Shown here one piece after another: positions 47,740 through 60,125 of a stretch of 64,000 nucleotides of DNA (within the stretch, counting starts at the first letter, position 1; each line of letters starts with the position of its first letter). This DNA comes from Sclerodactyla briareus (taxonomy: Eukaryota; Echinodermata; Holothuroidea; Dendrochirotida; Sclerodactylidae), in NCBI GenBank assembly GCA_026419785.1, contig JAODTK010001388.1:186001-250000 (forward strand), read 5' to 3'. The notes under the pieces were generated by a model. The model had not been told where the DNA came from, made no database searches, and was given only the letters and a program-made list of their open reading frames with translations. The position numbers and the translations under genes are program-made.

Positions 47740-50145
47740 CATACTACGGAGCATCCAGCTCTCTACTGTCAAATCATGCTCTTTGGATCCTCGCCTGCAC
47801 TTTTCTCGAATTTCACTTCACTGACTTCTCCAACTATTTACTCGCTCGTACAAACTCATTGTTACCCGGTGTTTTATCCCTCAACCGCGCTGAAGGCATG
47901 TGGGTCGCACATGTGACCGAGGACGGCAGCAGATTCCAACGGGGAGTAACGCCTCAGAAAAGCGGGGGGCATTAACCATGGAAGAACTCGTTCCCGCACA
48001 CGAGGTAAAACGGGGACAAGCGACGAGCGCCCGGCGTACCACCCCCCCAACCCCTCGAACGCCTATTTGATAGGAAATTACCTATCTGATTTTAAAGATA
48101 TTGCTTTTAATCATACTGCCATACCTGTTTGCAACATGTTTGATGAACTTCGAGAGAAAAAAAAATTGTTGACAAACTGTGTTGCTAGTCTGTTCACAAA
48201 ACACACCATAGTCTCTTAACTAAGAGAAAAAGATGGTGCATTACCCCTATTGTAAAAACTACTGACTCTGGCAGGCAGGCATTATACTGGACCTTTAGTG
48301 AGGAATAATTTATCAGCCATATGAGAGATATAGAATAGTAACATTATTCAAGGGTGAATACAGAAACAACGTCAACGAAGTATGGATAGTGGCGTTTAAA
48401 TTGCTACTCCGTTTCTGGTGAAGGTAGTGGGTGGGACGGTGTGGGTAGTTTGCTTTCGTTACGTTTTTTTTTTATCCACATTCAATGGGTTCTCGTTGTA
48501 GCAATAGAGACGGGCCATCGTTTTACGAGAGTTACAGTAGCCCTTGGTAGTACTCATGCAAGGCTTTTCTTTATTACTTTATTGATCCTATTGTCTTTGG
48601 GTATGGGGTGAGGAAGCTCGGAATCAATCAATCATTTTTTATGATAAAGGACTACTGGACATCTCGAATGATGATAGAGGACTGATGCCTGAAAACGATG
48701 CCCTCAGAGTATTCAGCGATGCAATAGTAATCGTTGGCGGCTTTGCACGCCTATCTGTACAAATAAGGAAATTCGAATAATGCACTTGGGCTTGTTATTA
48801 TCCTGGGATGTGAACACTATTCCAGCAAAATACTAACGGATTTTGCCCGATAACTCTCTATAGTGCCCAATTGCCACCTAATTCATATGTCAACGAATTC
48901 GTGACTTCACACATTCGCCATCTGTATCATGTCTGAAATATCATAAACATTGGAGACGTATAGTGACAGACAGTACAACCACAGTGCCCGTTTGCGGAGC
49001 AATCTGAGTCTGCATTTTACAATTATACTTTGGTCTGTCTATATTTTCCCCAGTGCCCGGTCGAATACCAAAATCCCATTTTCACATGATTTTTTATGAT
49101 TATTTCAAATCCAACTTCATCAGTTTTATGAGATAATGGAATACTGTATTGTACGCATCAATATAGTCACATCGGGAACGTGATGTGTCCGCCTACTCTC
49201 TAGGAAAGTTTAGGTTTGTCATTCAGACATTCCGAATTGAAGAAGACAAACCGTGAAAAGGAAGTCGCACCATTACGCTGGCACACAAAGAATAGCAATT
49301 CAACGTGCAGCAAAATAGACTTCGGCTGAATCAGAAGTTAGATTTGACATAATATTCATGAAGGGCACGCCAATCCACAATGGAAGGTACGTTGGGAAAA
49401 AATAAAGGAGTCATAGTGAGAGGAACGAACGTGCTAGGAAGAAATAAACCCACTGAGGAAAACTCATGTCATCTGATCCTCTAATGCTCCATTATTATTT
49501 TCATATAAGGCATACAAATATTCCAAAAGTACGCTTCAAACACGAACACACCGCCAAACACAGTGTTGCATTTTCATTAGGATTCACACAGTGATACTTT
49601 GCGTGTACCACATGCGATTTAAGATTGATCGTTTTTAGGGTCCAATAAATAGTTTGTTCTACTCCAAGACTGAATGCTTTTAGCTACCCAAAAGTTCAAT
49701 ATCAAAGGTTGTACTATTCTACAACTTACACTAAAAGATGATGCGATAAAATTGTATCCGCTGTTTTACGTGCTACGTCTCTTCCGAATATAACGTTATT
49801 GGAAAATGAATACAGCAGTTAATCTGTTGGATAAGTAGGTTATTCAGTCTCATGAATAAAAGCTGGAAGTCCAACTATTAACCCTCGAGGGATTGCACGA
49901 ATTATCCTCTTAGCGAGCGAAGAAACCCGAATTTACCTTATACACCCATTACTCGAAAGGAGATTTACAATACAAAATGTAGCCCCATCATCTGCTCCTA
50001 AAATGGACGGAAGCTACGTAAGAATCCGTATATTGATACTCCATTAGTCAAGCCAACATCTTGAGTTGAGGGACTATGCACGGATTCGGCTATTTAGGAA
50101 GCTTTCTGAAAAGCAGGCCGACCCATACACTGCCAATCTACTGAA
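47740..50145. other. Longest stretch without repeats or genes
   Basis: About 2.4 kb with no long open frame, no recognised transposon and no paralogous block. Notable only for a C-rich piece (48040-48055) and a T-run (48464-48473). It could be intron or intergenic sequence of a gene around 50.1-51.8 kb. Confidence 0.35.
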
Positions 50146-50268
50146 ATGATGAACAACGAATGGCAGAAAAAGCTCGGTAATGTGGTGTTGTTGCTGCAGC
50201 TGTGTGTGGTGCTGGTGCGGGCCCCCGGGGCGGGGGGCACCATCAATAAGCAATACAGCGAAGATTAG
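50146..50268 (+). CDS. Candidate signal-peptide exon
   Basis: Two adjacent ATGs open 40 codons. The N-terminus is polar and basic (MMNNEWQKKLGN), followed by a hydrophobic core VVLLLQLCVVLV and a small-residue region RAPGAGG with a plausible signal-peptidase site. It stops at TAG 50266. The core is strikingly GC-rich compared with its surroundings. The frame crosses CCCCCGGGGCGGGGGG, so an indel could have cut it short: one shifted frame stays open about 20 further codons. It may be the start of a secreted or membrane protein continuing in the open segments at 50811 and 51190, but splice phases could not be joined. Confidence 0.4.
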   Translation: MMNNEWQKKLGNVVLLLQLCVVLVRAPGAGGTINKQYSED

Positions 50269-50810
50269 TACTAGATTTCAGAGAGTGTATGGCGCGGCTA
50301 CACGCTGAACCTGAGCAGTTGCCCACTGGCCCCGTAGAGGCCGAGTAAAAGTGGCGACGGTTAGGGCTGCTTAAGCTACGATAAGGATATAACGTGATAT
50401 AGTATGGACGGATGCTGCCAATAACAAAACGTGCATGCGGATAAAAAACAAGTGAGGTGCTGCCTGTTATTTGACTTCGGTGGCATGACTTGATTAATTT
50501 TACAATGCATTTCCATAGATGTTTCTGAATTCATTACACGCTGGTATACGCTTGTATATTTTGGACAAGCGGTTGTTATATAATTTTGGCTCATGCGGGT
50601 ATCAATGCCGAAGGTGCCTTCGCGAAATATATCGTGATGAAACGATTCTCTTGATAGCACCGAAGGGATCCTAGTGATGTCGTCATTCGTAATGCTGGTG
50701 TAACATGTTTTCATGGTCTTGATGGATTTGTCTGCTGCGGTTGGACAAAGTAGATCGTGAAATCATAATTAAACCGTTCGAAAAGACTTGGTTATAACTG
50801 GTGAGGGGAG

Positions 50811-51036
50811 TAGTTGGTTTCAAGTCATACATGTATGGTGAAAGTACCGGTGAGCGTCGATGGGTGCTGTTCGTAAACGAGGTGTGTTGGTGTCCACCAA
50901 AGCTCAATGTTGGAACCGAGTCACTTTTTGTACTTGATCTTCCTCCTGACAGAATCATTGAAGACTATGATATTCGTATCAAATGTAGATGGATGACATA
51001 CACTTTATGTCCGTTTTTCAAACAAGCAGTCTGCTG
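50811..51036 (+). CDS. Candidate exon, Cys/Trp-rich, unknown
   Basis: A frame with protein-like composition: GESTGERRWVLFVNEVCWC, then ESLFVLDLPPDRIIEDYDI and IKCRWMTYTLCPFFKQAVC. It runs into a strong donor CTGCTG|GTAAGT at 51036/51037. The alternation of hydrophobic and polar residues would suit a beta-rich extracellular domain with four or five Cys. The acceptor is uncertain (GGGGAG at 50810 is weak). It follows the signal-peptide-like exon at 50146 on the same strand. No family is recognised. Confidence 0.35.
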
Positions 51037-51189
51037 GTAAGTTAAAGCATGGATACATATCTTTGTGATATTTGCCAAGGAGGTGGAATACATAGTAAAG
51101 GTAATAGGGCCAATTTCAATAACTTTACCCATACATATCTAAATTGCCGAAGTTCATTGCTGTCACGTTAGCTTTATCTAATATCGGAG

Positions 51190-51780
51190 AGAGAGACAAC
51201 TGCTGAAGACCAGGCTGGCAGGGAAATCACACCATTCCCGACCATTTCGTGAGGTAGGAAGTTATAAACGCTTACACTTTGGTTTGCAACCAATTGGGGA
51301 TGCAATCCAGGAAGCAGGACTTCTCACTAATGGACATATTACTATACCGGGAAATAATACTATCCGAACTGGCCAGGGCTCATGGCCACATTCCATGGTA
51401 GGCACATGGCTTGGGGAGAGGGGTTCTGCAGGAACCATGGGGGGCCGGTCCAAACCTATGCGTTTCCTATATCCTTGCGACCTTCCGACGAAATATCCCA
51501 CAATAAGTTACTACAATTCACAATGTGTGCAAGGCAAAATATTGTCGACTACATCAATGAACGTAAGAATCCTACTAAATGTATTCCGTGGGATCGACTC
51601 ACCAAATATCGTACGAAATACCTTTGTTTGCATTGTCAAGAGGCTAAAGTCTTTCCCATGGCGCTCGTCGTGCGCATCTCTGTCTACCGCAAGCGGTTTT
51701 TGCTCCATTTACGCTCTAGTTGTGCTGGTTCTGTCCAGCCTCGCGTATGCTGGCACGAACGGAGTGAGCGGTGAACACGT
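51190..51780 (+). CDS. Candidate exon or gene remnant, two overlapping frames
   Basis: One frame is open from about 51187 to 51784 and another from about 51382 to 51774. The first starts protein-like (HFGLQPIGDAIQEAGLLTNG, GSWPHSMVGTWLGERG). The second becomes more protein-like later (MCARQNIVDYINERKNPTKC, TKYLCLHCQEAKVFPMALVV). The change would lie around the G-runs at 51415-51450, where a one-base indel would join them. Same strand as 50146 and 50811. Product not recognised. Confidence 0.3.
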
Positions 51781-51784
51781 ATAG

Positions 51785-54320
51785 TGTGACTTGGAGCAGG
51801 ACGTGCTCGACAAATTCCACGTATTTCAAACTGCTGAAGAGACTCGTTTACATCTGTCGGAAATTGCGTTTTCGGCTTTTCCGTTCCACCTGAAACCCCT
51901 CCATTTCGAAATTCCTGTATCACGTCTCGTGTTTTTGGTTGTTTTAGACCGCAAAATCAACTATCGCTGATCCAGAGCCATGGTTGATCCCCCAACCTTC
52001 CGCACGCTTTGGATAATAGCGTCCATCGCTTTCACGTGTACTACCAAATCAATAGTGTGCCCATGAACGTGTGGTTAATCACAAGATACTTACTGGACTA
52101 ACCCGTATGATCCAACCATTTGTACTAATCGATGACTTCTGCGGATTGTCCACATGGTGGTTAGAAATAGAACTGAGAGTAGTGAAGTAAGTGCGCCGTG
52201 AGAAAATGATTGTAACACAATACGTGTTTGAGTTTTTTTTTTTTTTTTTGATGGTAGAACGTCTAATATTTAAATTTTCCTTCGAAATACAAATTGATAC
52301 TACTTCCCTTCCCCCATATTACTCCCCTGTCCACGTACAGTAATCTTGTGATGCTCGTTCAATACGTCACCTGCCAATCTGACTTTGCAGTGACCCACTG
52401 TGCTGTGAATGGTCATTTATTTTGTCTGGTAGTCCTTATTTGTATGTCTGGTCTGTCTGTATGTATGTTCGTCGCAATATCTCCTGAATCTCCGTGAATG
52501 CCCTCATAATATAATGTGATGTGAGCGGCAGAAATGCTCAATGGCGGATGTTCGGGATGTTCGTGGAGTCCCATAACAAACAAACATTTGCTCAACCGTT
52601 TTAAAGGTTAACCAGGCACTGCCATACAATCAAGACATGTCTCGCGGTAACTCTAGCTATAAACATGATCAGTATAATTTGCTCTTCACACTTCCATCTA
52701 CATTTGCTATTCACATTAGCGATACGCCATGACCTCTCAAGTGATAGGGATTTCCCACCGAACGTTTGACAGGTACATGTGTTTGCCGGAAAGTAATCTC
52801 TTGGGGTTGCTTATTTGATGAATAGGCATTTAATGGGCAATTTCCGGAATAAGTAATTGGAACGAACCTATAATAAATCGCAAAACTTACCCCGCGGCTA
52901 CAGGTATACAGTATGGTAATAGATGGAAGCTGTTGCGAGGCGAATAAAAGGATGCGCGTAATCCTTCGCCATAATAAGAGCGATACCGCAGTAACTGAAC
53001 GCCTAATTTTTAGATTGACCACTCAGTGAGCCCCGCCCCCCCCAATAACTTCAGAAGAAGCGTAAATTATACCTTTTTTAACCATTCTGCCTTTTGCGCT
53101 CCTGAAAATGAACAGCTGAGTCCAGTAATGTTAACTCATGGTCCCTAATTGTTGATGGGTTTGTGCGATAATCGCCCTGCATATGAACGCAGTGACCCAA
53201 GCTACGCTATTGGAAAGGAAAACCGAGTAGCGTATCTCATGAGGCACAGCTTGTTATGGTTGTCAGTCAGTGTTATTTCAATTATCACACGTTATTGTTA
53301 TGCTTCCGTAGTTACTTACTTACTCACTCACTCACTCACTCACTTTCGGGCGGGAGGGCGTATAAAATCGTCATCGTTATTTTCAATGGAGCGGTTTCAT
53401 GCACGCGGGCGGCCTGCGTGTCTCGAATCGGTTCATGTGCTATTTTTCCGCCCGGCCCGCGCTGTCCGCGTGGTATTTAGTAATCGATTTCCGGGGATTT
53501 CCCGGAAATTTATTCGGACGTCGGTTGAAAAAGATTTTAACTTTCATTCGTACGATAAATTTTATTGGATGCGATAAATTGGCGCAATGCAGTGATAAAC
53601 TTGCAAAATTCTGCAATGAGTATGGGGAACGCCAAACCGGCTATTGGGGTAGTTTAGCGTGAAAAGTGGCGTTTTAGTGATAAAATCAGGGGTTGTGAAT
53701 GAATGTTTTGAGGAGAGTGGGACTTATCCGGAGAAGGACATTGGCCTCTGATGAGCTTCTCGGCACGATTGCGCCATGCAACGGGACCATACGGAAACCA
53801 TTTTTCAGTTCGAATCCATGAAGCCCTAACCATATACGATAGTTAGTAAGCGTGACCAGCGAGGTAATGCGGAGAGGGTCATGTTGGCCGGGCTCCAGAA
53901 GACACCATGTGACACAAAGGCAGATCTGCCGTGGTAGTGAGTGGCCGGGGAAGGGGGTGTTGTGGCTGTTTGAGAGGGAGCCAGGCGTAGGAAGGTTTTT
54001 TTTTCCAGAATTCTCGATTCCAAAGCCTGACGTATTGACGGAAATTCACCCTTACCCTCATTGTGAAGAACGAGGCGGGAATAGAAACGGTAGTGGCAAA
54101 ACGGGAAAATGAGGTATAAGGGGGGGGGGTATAATGTCGATTCAACGCAAGTTAATTTGTCTGTAGATCAGTGAACGAAAAGTCGTAAGGTTACAAAGGT
54201 GAGCCGTAGGCACTATTTTTACATGCAGTTCCGAGCAGAGCACCAAGATTCGTCAGTGAATCGTCTGTGCGAACCACACGCATATTTCAGTTTAGGTCTC
54301 CTAGAACTAAGTGAAAAGCA
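51785..54320. other. Unassigned sequence with microsatellite
   Basis: Contains a T-run at 52233-52249 and a TTAC/TCAC tetranucleotide microsatellite at 53311-53345. Overlapping open frames at 53149-53660 cover a GC-rich segment but overlap each other without a domain. No paralogous block is seen. Confidence 0.3.
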
Positions 54321-54329
54321 AAAAAATGT

Positions 54330-55110
54330 GTGATTGAGGTTAGGCAATATATTATTTTCTTTGTTCCAAGAATACCTGAAAAAAAACAATCAAAAACACG
54401 TCAAAAAACCTACGAATGTTTGAATATTTAACTACGACCGGTGCCTTTATCTTATAGTTCTTTCAGAAATACTTGGAAAACAACTGAAAGTGCCAGGCGA
54501 TGGTAGGCCAGTCTAAATCTCAAGTCGTCCAGAAACAATATGTGTGATAAACAGGATACGGTAGCCATTGATCGCTCCAGTTAGACCTTACATAAACAAA
54601 AATACGTCCGTACAGGTAAAATTACTCCAAGGAGAAATATGACCTATTAAATAGGTTTTTTCGTCTTTCAGAAAAAAAGTGTTAAAAACCCATTACAGTT
54701 CCCATTCAACGCGGTGACCCCGTCCAAAAGACTCTATTAAAGGAATTCATTTTATGTATATTTGCACGGTAGGAAAGTTGTGATGATTTGGACAATATTC
54801 GTAATTCAGAGGAAAAAAAAATGTTTACGAGTATTTGGTTTATTAATCACAATATAAACTAGCATGGCCAGGGCTCTGGTATGGGAATGCGGGGTAGCGC
54901 TGGCCTAATTAAAGTCGGATTCACCTGAGCACAAGTAGTGAGTTTTGATCGGGGTTTGATGAATTGCAGAAGGTGGAGGCAAAACATTTAATCCAAATAT
55001 AATAACCAGCAGTGCGTAGGCAACCGAATACCACGTGAATCAACTGCGTGAATTGATGCCACATTCCACGCTTAATTTGAATTCCAGGGAGTATATTCCA
55101 ATCAATAGAT
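54330..55110. repeat. Paralogous block a, copy 3, with extension
   Basis: Matches 34690-35480 throughout, including TTCTTTGTTCCAAGAATACC-like start, TTCAACGCGGTGACCCCG at about 54706, GGTAGGAAAGTTG and TGAATTGATGCCACAT at 55050. Confidence 0.75.
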
Positions 55111-55209
55111 GACTATAAAAACTATCGCGAGTCATACACGATTGTCTTACAATTTCGGTCAGCGAAGTTGTGGGGGCAGTGTGAAAAAAAGAAGAATATA
55201 AAATTACGC

Positions 55210-55730
55210 AATTTTGATTCATGCGGTCTATTACGGCCTTTCACAAGCTGTCTTCAACTGGTGACGGATTAGCTCTACGATAGAACCAAATCGTCACCAT
55301 TCGCTATTGATACTCGGCTAGTTTAGCCTCAAGCAAGAACACCACAACGTCATTATGGGAAACAGAAATCCCTCGCATCATACACAATGATATTCCTCAC
55401 AAGCTGCTCATTAACGCTCACGGTACTACCTTTTTTGGAGTCTACAATAAACTTATATTCTTGAAGTCAAGTTTTGTTATGAAAAACCCGATTAGAGGGG
55501 ATCCTGACAATATCACCAGTCTGCAGCAATTACGTTCCAATTTCCGAATGATAATATTGTATCTCTGCAACTGCATGCCCCTTTTCCTCGGACATACTTC
55601 AACAAAATGTGAAGAATGAACATATTCGTCTGTACATCATGCTCAGTCGGCCACATAAAATTGAGACAGTTAGCAAAGCATCCGGGTTATTGACGGTATG
55701 TACACAAAGCCCGACATAACAAAGATGCTG
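55210..55730. repeat. Paralogous block e, copy 1
   Basis: Matches 58960-59410: ATCGTCAC.ATTC, GCATCATACACAATG, TATTCC.CTCACAAGCT, CACGGTACTACCTTT and AGCATCC.GGTTATTGACGGTA. A short part (GAATGAACATATTC) recurs once more at 59426. Confidence 0.75.
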
Positions 55731-55849
55731 AGCATGCCATGGCGTTATACGGACCTGTCCGTTGACCTATTATCTCCGGGGCTCATGTTTGGATTCTATT
55801 GTTGCTCTTTGCACATAAAGCATATGCCGACAACGTAAATAATTGTCCT

Positions 55850-56237
55850 GAGTATCATTGCGACAAAATACCGGGTACGTTCAAGTATGTCCCTGGCGTT
55901 ATCTTCGTCTCTACCCAGTTTCACAGTGTACCTCTGTAATCCAGCTATGGGGAAATTATCTTCTTATCAGCTGCTGTTCGTTTATTCAACGATCTCCCTA
56001 TTTATGTAAGGTCAGTGGAAAGTGTGTATGTTTTCAAATCAAGGCTTAAAACGCTTCTCTTCGTTGGGGCCTTTTCACACGTGTAGCTTTGTGGCTTCCT
56101 TTCGTTTTTCACTCTTTTGGTTGTGTCTATTGTTCTTTTATTGACTTGGTTATCATTGCTTCTGAGCGAGCGCATTGGCTACTCTTCGTGATATTGCGCT
56201 ATATAAATAATAATAATAATAATAATAAATAAATAGA
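55850..56237 (+). mobile_element. 3' end of a LINE
   Basis: The translation SAAVRLFNDLPIYVRSVESV then FKSRLKTLLF is the typical C-terminal end of L2/CR1-type reverse-transcriptase ORFs. It is followed by a 3' tail with TATTGCGCTATATAAATAA and (AAT)n at 56205-56234, a common 3' end of such elements. It is 5'-truncated, with stops upstream. It lies in a segment (55730-57270) lying between blocks e and d. Confidence 0.8.
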
Positions 56238-56239
56238 TA

Positions 56240-57260
56240 GTGGATAGTGTTCGTACCAGTCATCCCCCAAGCTGAAAAAAATCTACACAAACTGAAAAAT
56301 TGCGTGTTCAAAAAGACATGATTCGAATTCAAAGTGAAGAAAAAGCAAAAATTTTCGATGGAATGCCCAAACGTGTGACAAACTTTGTGTTGTTTTTGAA
56401 GGGACGGAGTTGAGGCGACGGGCGGAAGACTACCACTGGGCGGGGACGGTGACTTCCTCTGCCATATATGGTCTATTCGCAAGTTGGATGCGTGCACGGA
56501 TTACATTGACTTTAACGGGGCGGCACAGGTGCGGGTGGAAACTCCTTAAAAATAGCCATCGTTGATTCGGCAAATTTGTGTGGAGACATGATTTTAAAAT
56601 TCAGGTTTATATCCACAAAATTCAGTTTATATCAAATGATCGCCTGACCTTTTCGATCGAATGTCTAAAATTGGTAAAATTTCCCCGAGCTGTACGCGCG
56701 CAGTTGCGGTTTTAACACTTTCTGTGTTACTCATTTGGCCACAAGCCTAGCCCCAATCAGAAGTTTCCCTCCCATGCGCCTGTGGTCACAAAAAAAGATA
56801 AAAATTGGGGCTATCTAAGTGATAGGTCAGAGAGGGGTAGGTGCAACAATGTCGTTGGTGAAATTGGATCCCGCAAAAACTCGCGCTTCGCGTGAACGTA
56901 GTGGTTGTCCCCTTTGACCATTTCCATCGCTTCTTCATTCACACGACCGTAACCTTACTTTAGTATTTTATAATGTCACAGCACCCAACGCAAACCTTGA
57001 ATTGAGCCCTAAGACGACATGTTTTGGAAAACCTTTCCTAAAATAATATTTCTCAGCATTTTTAGTAGGAATGATTGCTTACTGTCCCTAAGGCATCGGG
57101 AAGTGCCTTTCCTCCTGCAATGGAGGGGGTCCACATAAACGAACATTCCTTCAACTCGCCACATTGGTGTCGCTCCGCTTAGATCCATATTCATCTTGCC
57201 TACCCCCTACCCCCCCCCCCCCCCCCACAATCGCCGACACAAATTCTCCGCCCTCGTTTT
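56240..57260. other. Repeat debris with poly-C tract
   Basis: Contains a CTCGCGCTTCGCG knot (56880-56892), a minus-strand GCGGAGCGACACC core repeat at 57150-57185 and a 17-base poly-C run at 57210-57226. No gene. Confidence 0.4.
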
Positions 57261-57264
57261 CACA

Positions 57265-58080
57265 AATAACCTTAGCACCAGTCCACCGAACTTGCGTGTT
57301 GTAAAATACATACTAAAAAGATTATGATCAATCACACGAGTTACTCATCGATTCTTAAAATGAAAGACATCGCACCAAACGCTGGTTGTTAACCGATATT
57401 AACAATCTGAGGCATACAAGCCGTTAACCCCATCAATTATGTCCATGATGCAACCCAATAATTGGGTAGGTCTTGCCTTGTAATAGGTCCAGGCAAATGT
57501 CCAAACCATGCAAATTCTGCTCTTTACAACGGCATTTTTACTTCACTCTCACTCCAAACAGGGTGTGTCGAAAGTAACCACACATTATTTAATAGTGCAC
57601 CACTCCGAATGTGTCAAATTGATACATCTTAAGTGTTACGGTTTTCATTGTTTGTTCTATACAGACTGCTTACAACAAGCTACATAAAGCGCGTTGTGAC
57701 CTCGTTAGGCATTTGCGCTCTAGTCGATACAGGTATATTCAACCTCCAACATCTATACAGGATCGTGTGGTGGAATTTGACACATTTCGGGGGTGATGAC
57801 TCGTGACAATTCGTGTATTTTCACACAGTCCTTTTCAGAGGTGTATGTAGTGTTTGATGCACCGTCTCAGTGCACACAGGGAGAGACAGACCCACTACAA
57901 CACTAAACAAGCCCGATCGTTCCATGCATCCATACTTCTACTGCCAATGTACATTCACGTATAGTCACGGGAATCGTTTTTTTTTTTTTTCATTACTGGA
58001 TTCTGCTATAATGTGGTGTTTATATTTCTACCCTCCTCAGCATACCCGAGGCGTCGGCGTAAATCCAACATTAAAAAAAA
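57265..58080. repeat. Paralogous block d, copy 2
   Basis: The uninterrupted counterpart of 35920-36410 plus 37370-37620. It serves as the empty site for the LINE in copy 1; the junction lies near 57770-57810. Confidence 0.8.
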
Positions 58081-58423
58081 GGCAACACGGATTATGATGA
58101 AGTCGCTTTACACATCAATATAATCGACTTCAGTTTGGATATCAATAATTAATGAGTTGTTACTCAGGAATGAACATAGTTTGAATTACATTTTTGGTTC
58201 GTTTGTTTTCGTTCAGTATGATCCTGTCCAAATACGGAAAATCTTCCTTTGTGGAATATTAAAGCCAGGGGCGACTGTGACAATACTACATAATATCCAT
58301 CTCTTACGAACGTAGCTGAGCCTTTGAACTTGCTCATTATACACAACGCGACACTTTTGAATATACATTCCAGTACGTATATACTAATGCTAAGCGGGCG
58401 ATATTATCTTCTTCCTCTCTCCT

Positions 58424-58501
58424 TGTTTTGTTTGTTTGTTTGTTTGTTTGTTTGTTTGTTTGTTTGTTTGTTTGTTTGTTGTTTTTTTTTTTGGGGGGGG
58501 G
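58424..58501. repeat. (TTTG)n microsatellite with poly-T and poly-G
   Basis: A clean GTTT tetranucleotide array of about 14 repeats passes into a T-run and a G-run. It produces misleading long open frames on both strands. Confidence 0.95.
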
Positions 58502-58959
58502 CTTCCACGAGGCTCACTCAGTTCATTCCCTGATGTTGTCATGACACTGCTTCTTTCCAAGACCGACCCTTCTCTTTCTCTCGACATTCCCTTTTGTGGT
58601 GTTAGTTTACTACCGCTTCCGATAATATACCTATATGTCAAATAAAATGAAGAAATGTACTTTGCTGACACGCTAAGCAAGAGGAATACATTAAATGCAT
58701 TCGAGGATGAACTTTCATTCTCCGAAGGCGGTGATCTCGACATTGGCTCGTGCCTGGACACGCAGGTCAGACTGGTACCTCCTCTATTACACGGTTTCCC
58801 GGGGTTACCTTGAGACTCAGATGAACACGAACCTGCCCTAACTTGTAATTAAAAACTATTGCGGGCATCATTTTATTCAATTTGGTGGCATCAAAGTTGC
58901 TGGTGGTGAGCTGTTAAAAAAGAGAAGAATTCTGAGAATTCTCAATTTTTTTCAAGGCG

Positions 58960-59410
58960 GTTTGTGATCGCCTTTATCAGCCATTCTCCAACTGTGAACG
59001 AATCGTCACTAATTCTATGTTTGGCTAATCGCCAATTTAGCCTTAATGCAAGAAAAAACACGCCATTATGACAACACATTTTCCTTGCATCATACACAAT
59101 GTTATTCCCCTCACAAGCTAACCATTATCGCTTCACGGTACTACCTTTCCTGGAGTTTACAATGCAAATATCTTTCTTGAATAGTGCATATAGGCATCCA
59201 TTCATCAGTCAAGTAATTAATAGTGTATGGCTGTTTCTCCAGCAACTACTTGCTTGCTTCCCTAGAAATTACCTGACGAATTAGCATATTCTTCGTCGAC
59301 CTCATGTTCGCAGTCGGCAACGAAAATTTGAGATATTTAGCATTGATGAAGCATCCTAGTTTATTGACGGTATTGTACAAATCCTATCATAACAAGATGA
59401 AACTAGAAAT
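58960..59410. repeat. Paralogous block e, copy 2
   Basis: Counterpart of 55210-55730, about 3.7 kb away in the same orientation, consistent with tandem duplication of a unit containing blocks e and d. Confidence 0.75.
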
Positions 59411-59443
59411 AACTTAACAAATGGTGACGAATGAACATATTCT

Positions 59444-59731
59444 ATGTCGACCACATGTCAGGTTGGACGACAAAAAGTTGATATATTCCATGCCAGGAAA
59501 TTCCATTCAGCCCTGGTAACGACCTTACCAGGCATAGCTCGGGGAGACGGATTAGCCGCTGCTGCTAACTGGCAGCTTCTGCAGCTTACACCTTATGACC
59601 TTGATGTTGGATTTCAGCGCTGCCTCGTGGAAAAACTGGAATGTCAACAAAACATAAAACTGTCAGAACCTGTTCAGTGGGATTCTGTCGCAAAACGTTT
59701 GATTGCAGAATACAGAAACGGAACGATTTAA
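59444..59731 (+). CDS. Candidate 3'-terminal exon, unknown protein
   Basis: A 95-codon frame. The second half looks protein-like: LAAAANWQLLQLTPYDLDVG, FQRCLVEKLECQQNIKLSEP and VQWDSVAKRLIAEYRNGTI, then TAA at 59729. An acceptor-like TTACCAG at about 59531 could mark the real exon start, because GC content rises there. An AATAAA polyadenylation signal follows the stop at 59787-59792, as expected for a last exon. Predicted mostly alpha-helical and soluble. I do not recognise the family. No counterpart was seen beside the other copy of block e. Confidence 0.4.
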   Translation: MSTTCQVGRQKVDIFHARKFHSALVTTLPGIARGDGLAAAANWQLLQLTPYDLDVGFQRCLVEKLECQQNIKLSEPVQWDSVAKRLIAEYRNGTI

Positions 59732-59786
59732 CATTTTGTATAGGAACCACCAAAATTATCTGACCAGAAGTAGTAATTAAGTTCGC

Positions 59787-59792
59787 AATAAA
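59787..59792 (+). terminator. Candidate polyadenylation signal
   Basis: AATAAA 55 nt downstream of the stop of the candidate terminal exon 59444-59731. Canonical hexamer; function inferred only from position. Confidence 0.4.
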
Positions 59793-60125
59793 ATGAGTAG
59801 AGCTAACCAAGTACGAACGAATTTATATAAACTAGTGTCAATACTTTTGGATTTAGGATTTCCTAATTCACCACCTGTCCAGGTCATTCTTCTAATGCGC
59901 ATTTTTACGAACAAACCTACAATCCCCGTCAAAATTTAGGTCATGTAGCAATGAATTGATACATTTCGTTTTCATTTGACATTTTTTACATACCTCCATC
60001 AAAAATCCCGGAATGAGGAATTCTACTGATTTCATCTACATATTACAGTATTTCTTGTAACATCAATATACTTGTGTTCCGATAAAATAAAATCTTTACT
60101 TCACCGTGTGACCTGTGAATATGGA

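Noticed and set aside
53149..53577. 142-codon frame as a gene
   Set aside because: It crosses a tetranucleotide microsatellite and overlaps two other equally long frames; no domain.
58324..58761. Open frames of up to 123 codons on both strands
   Set aside because: They are created by the (TTTG)n microsatellite and adjoining homopolymers.
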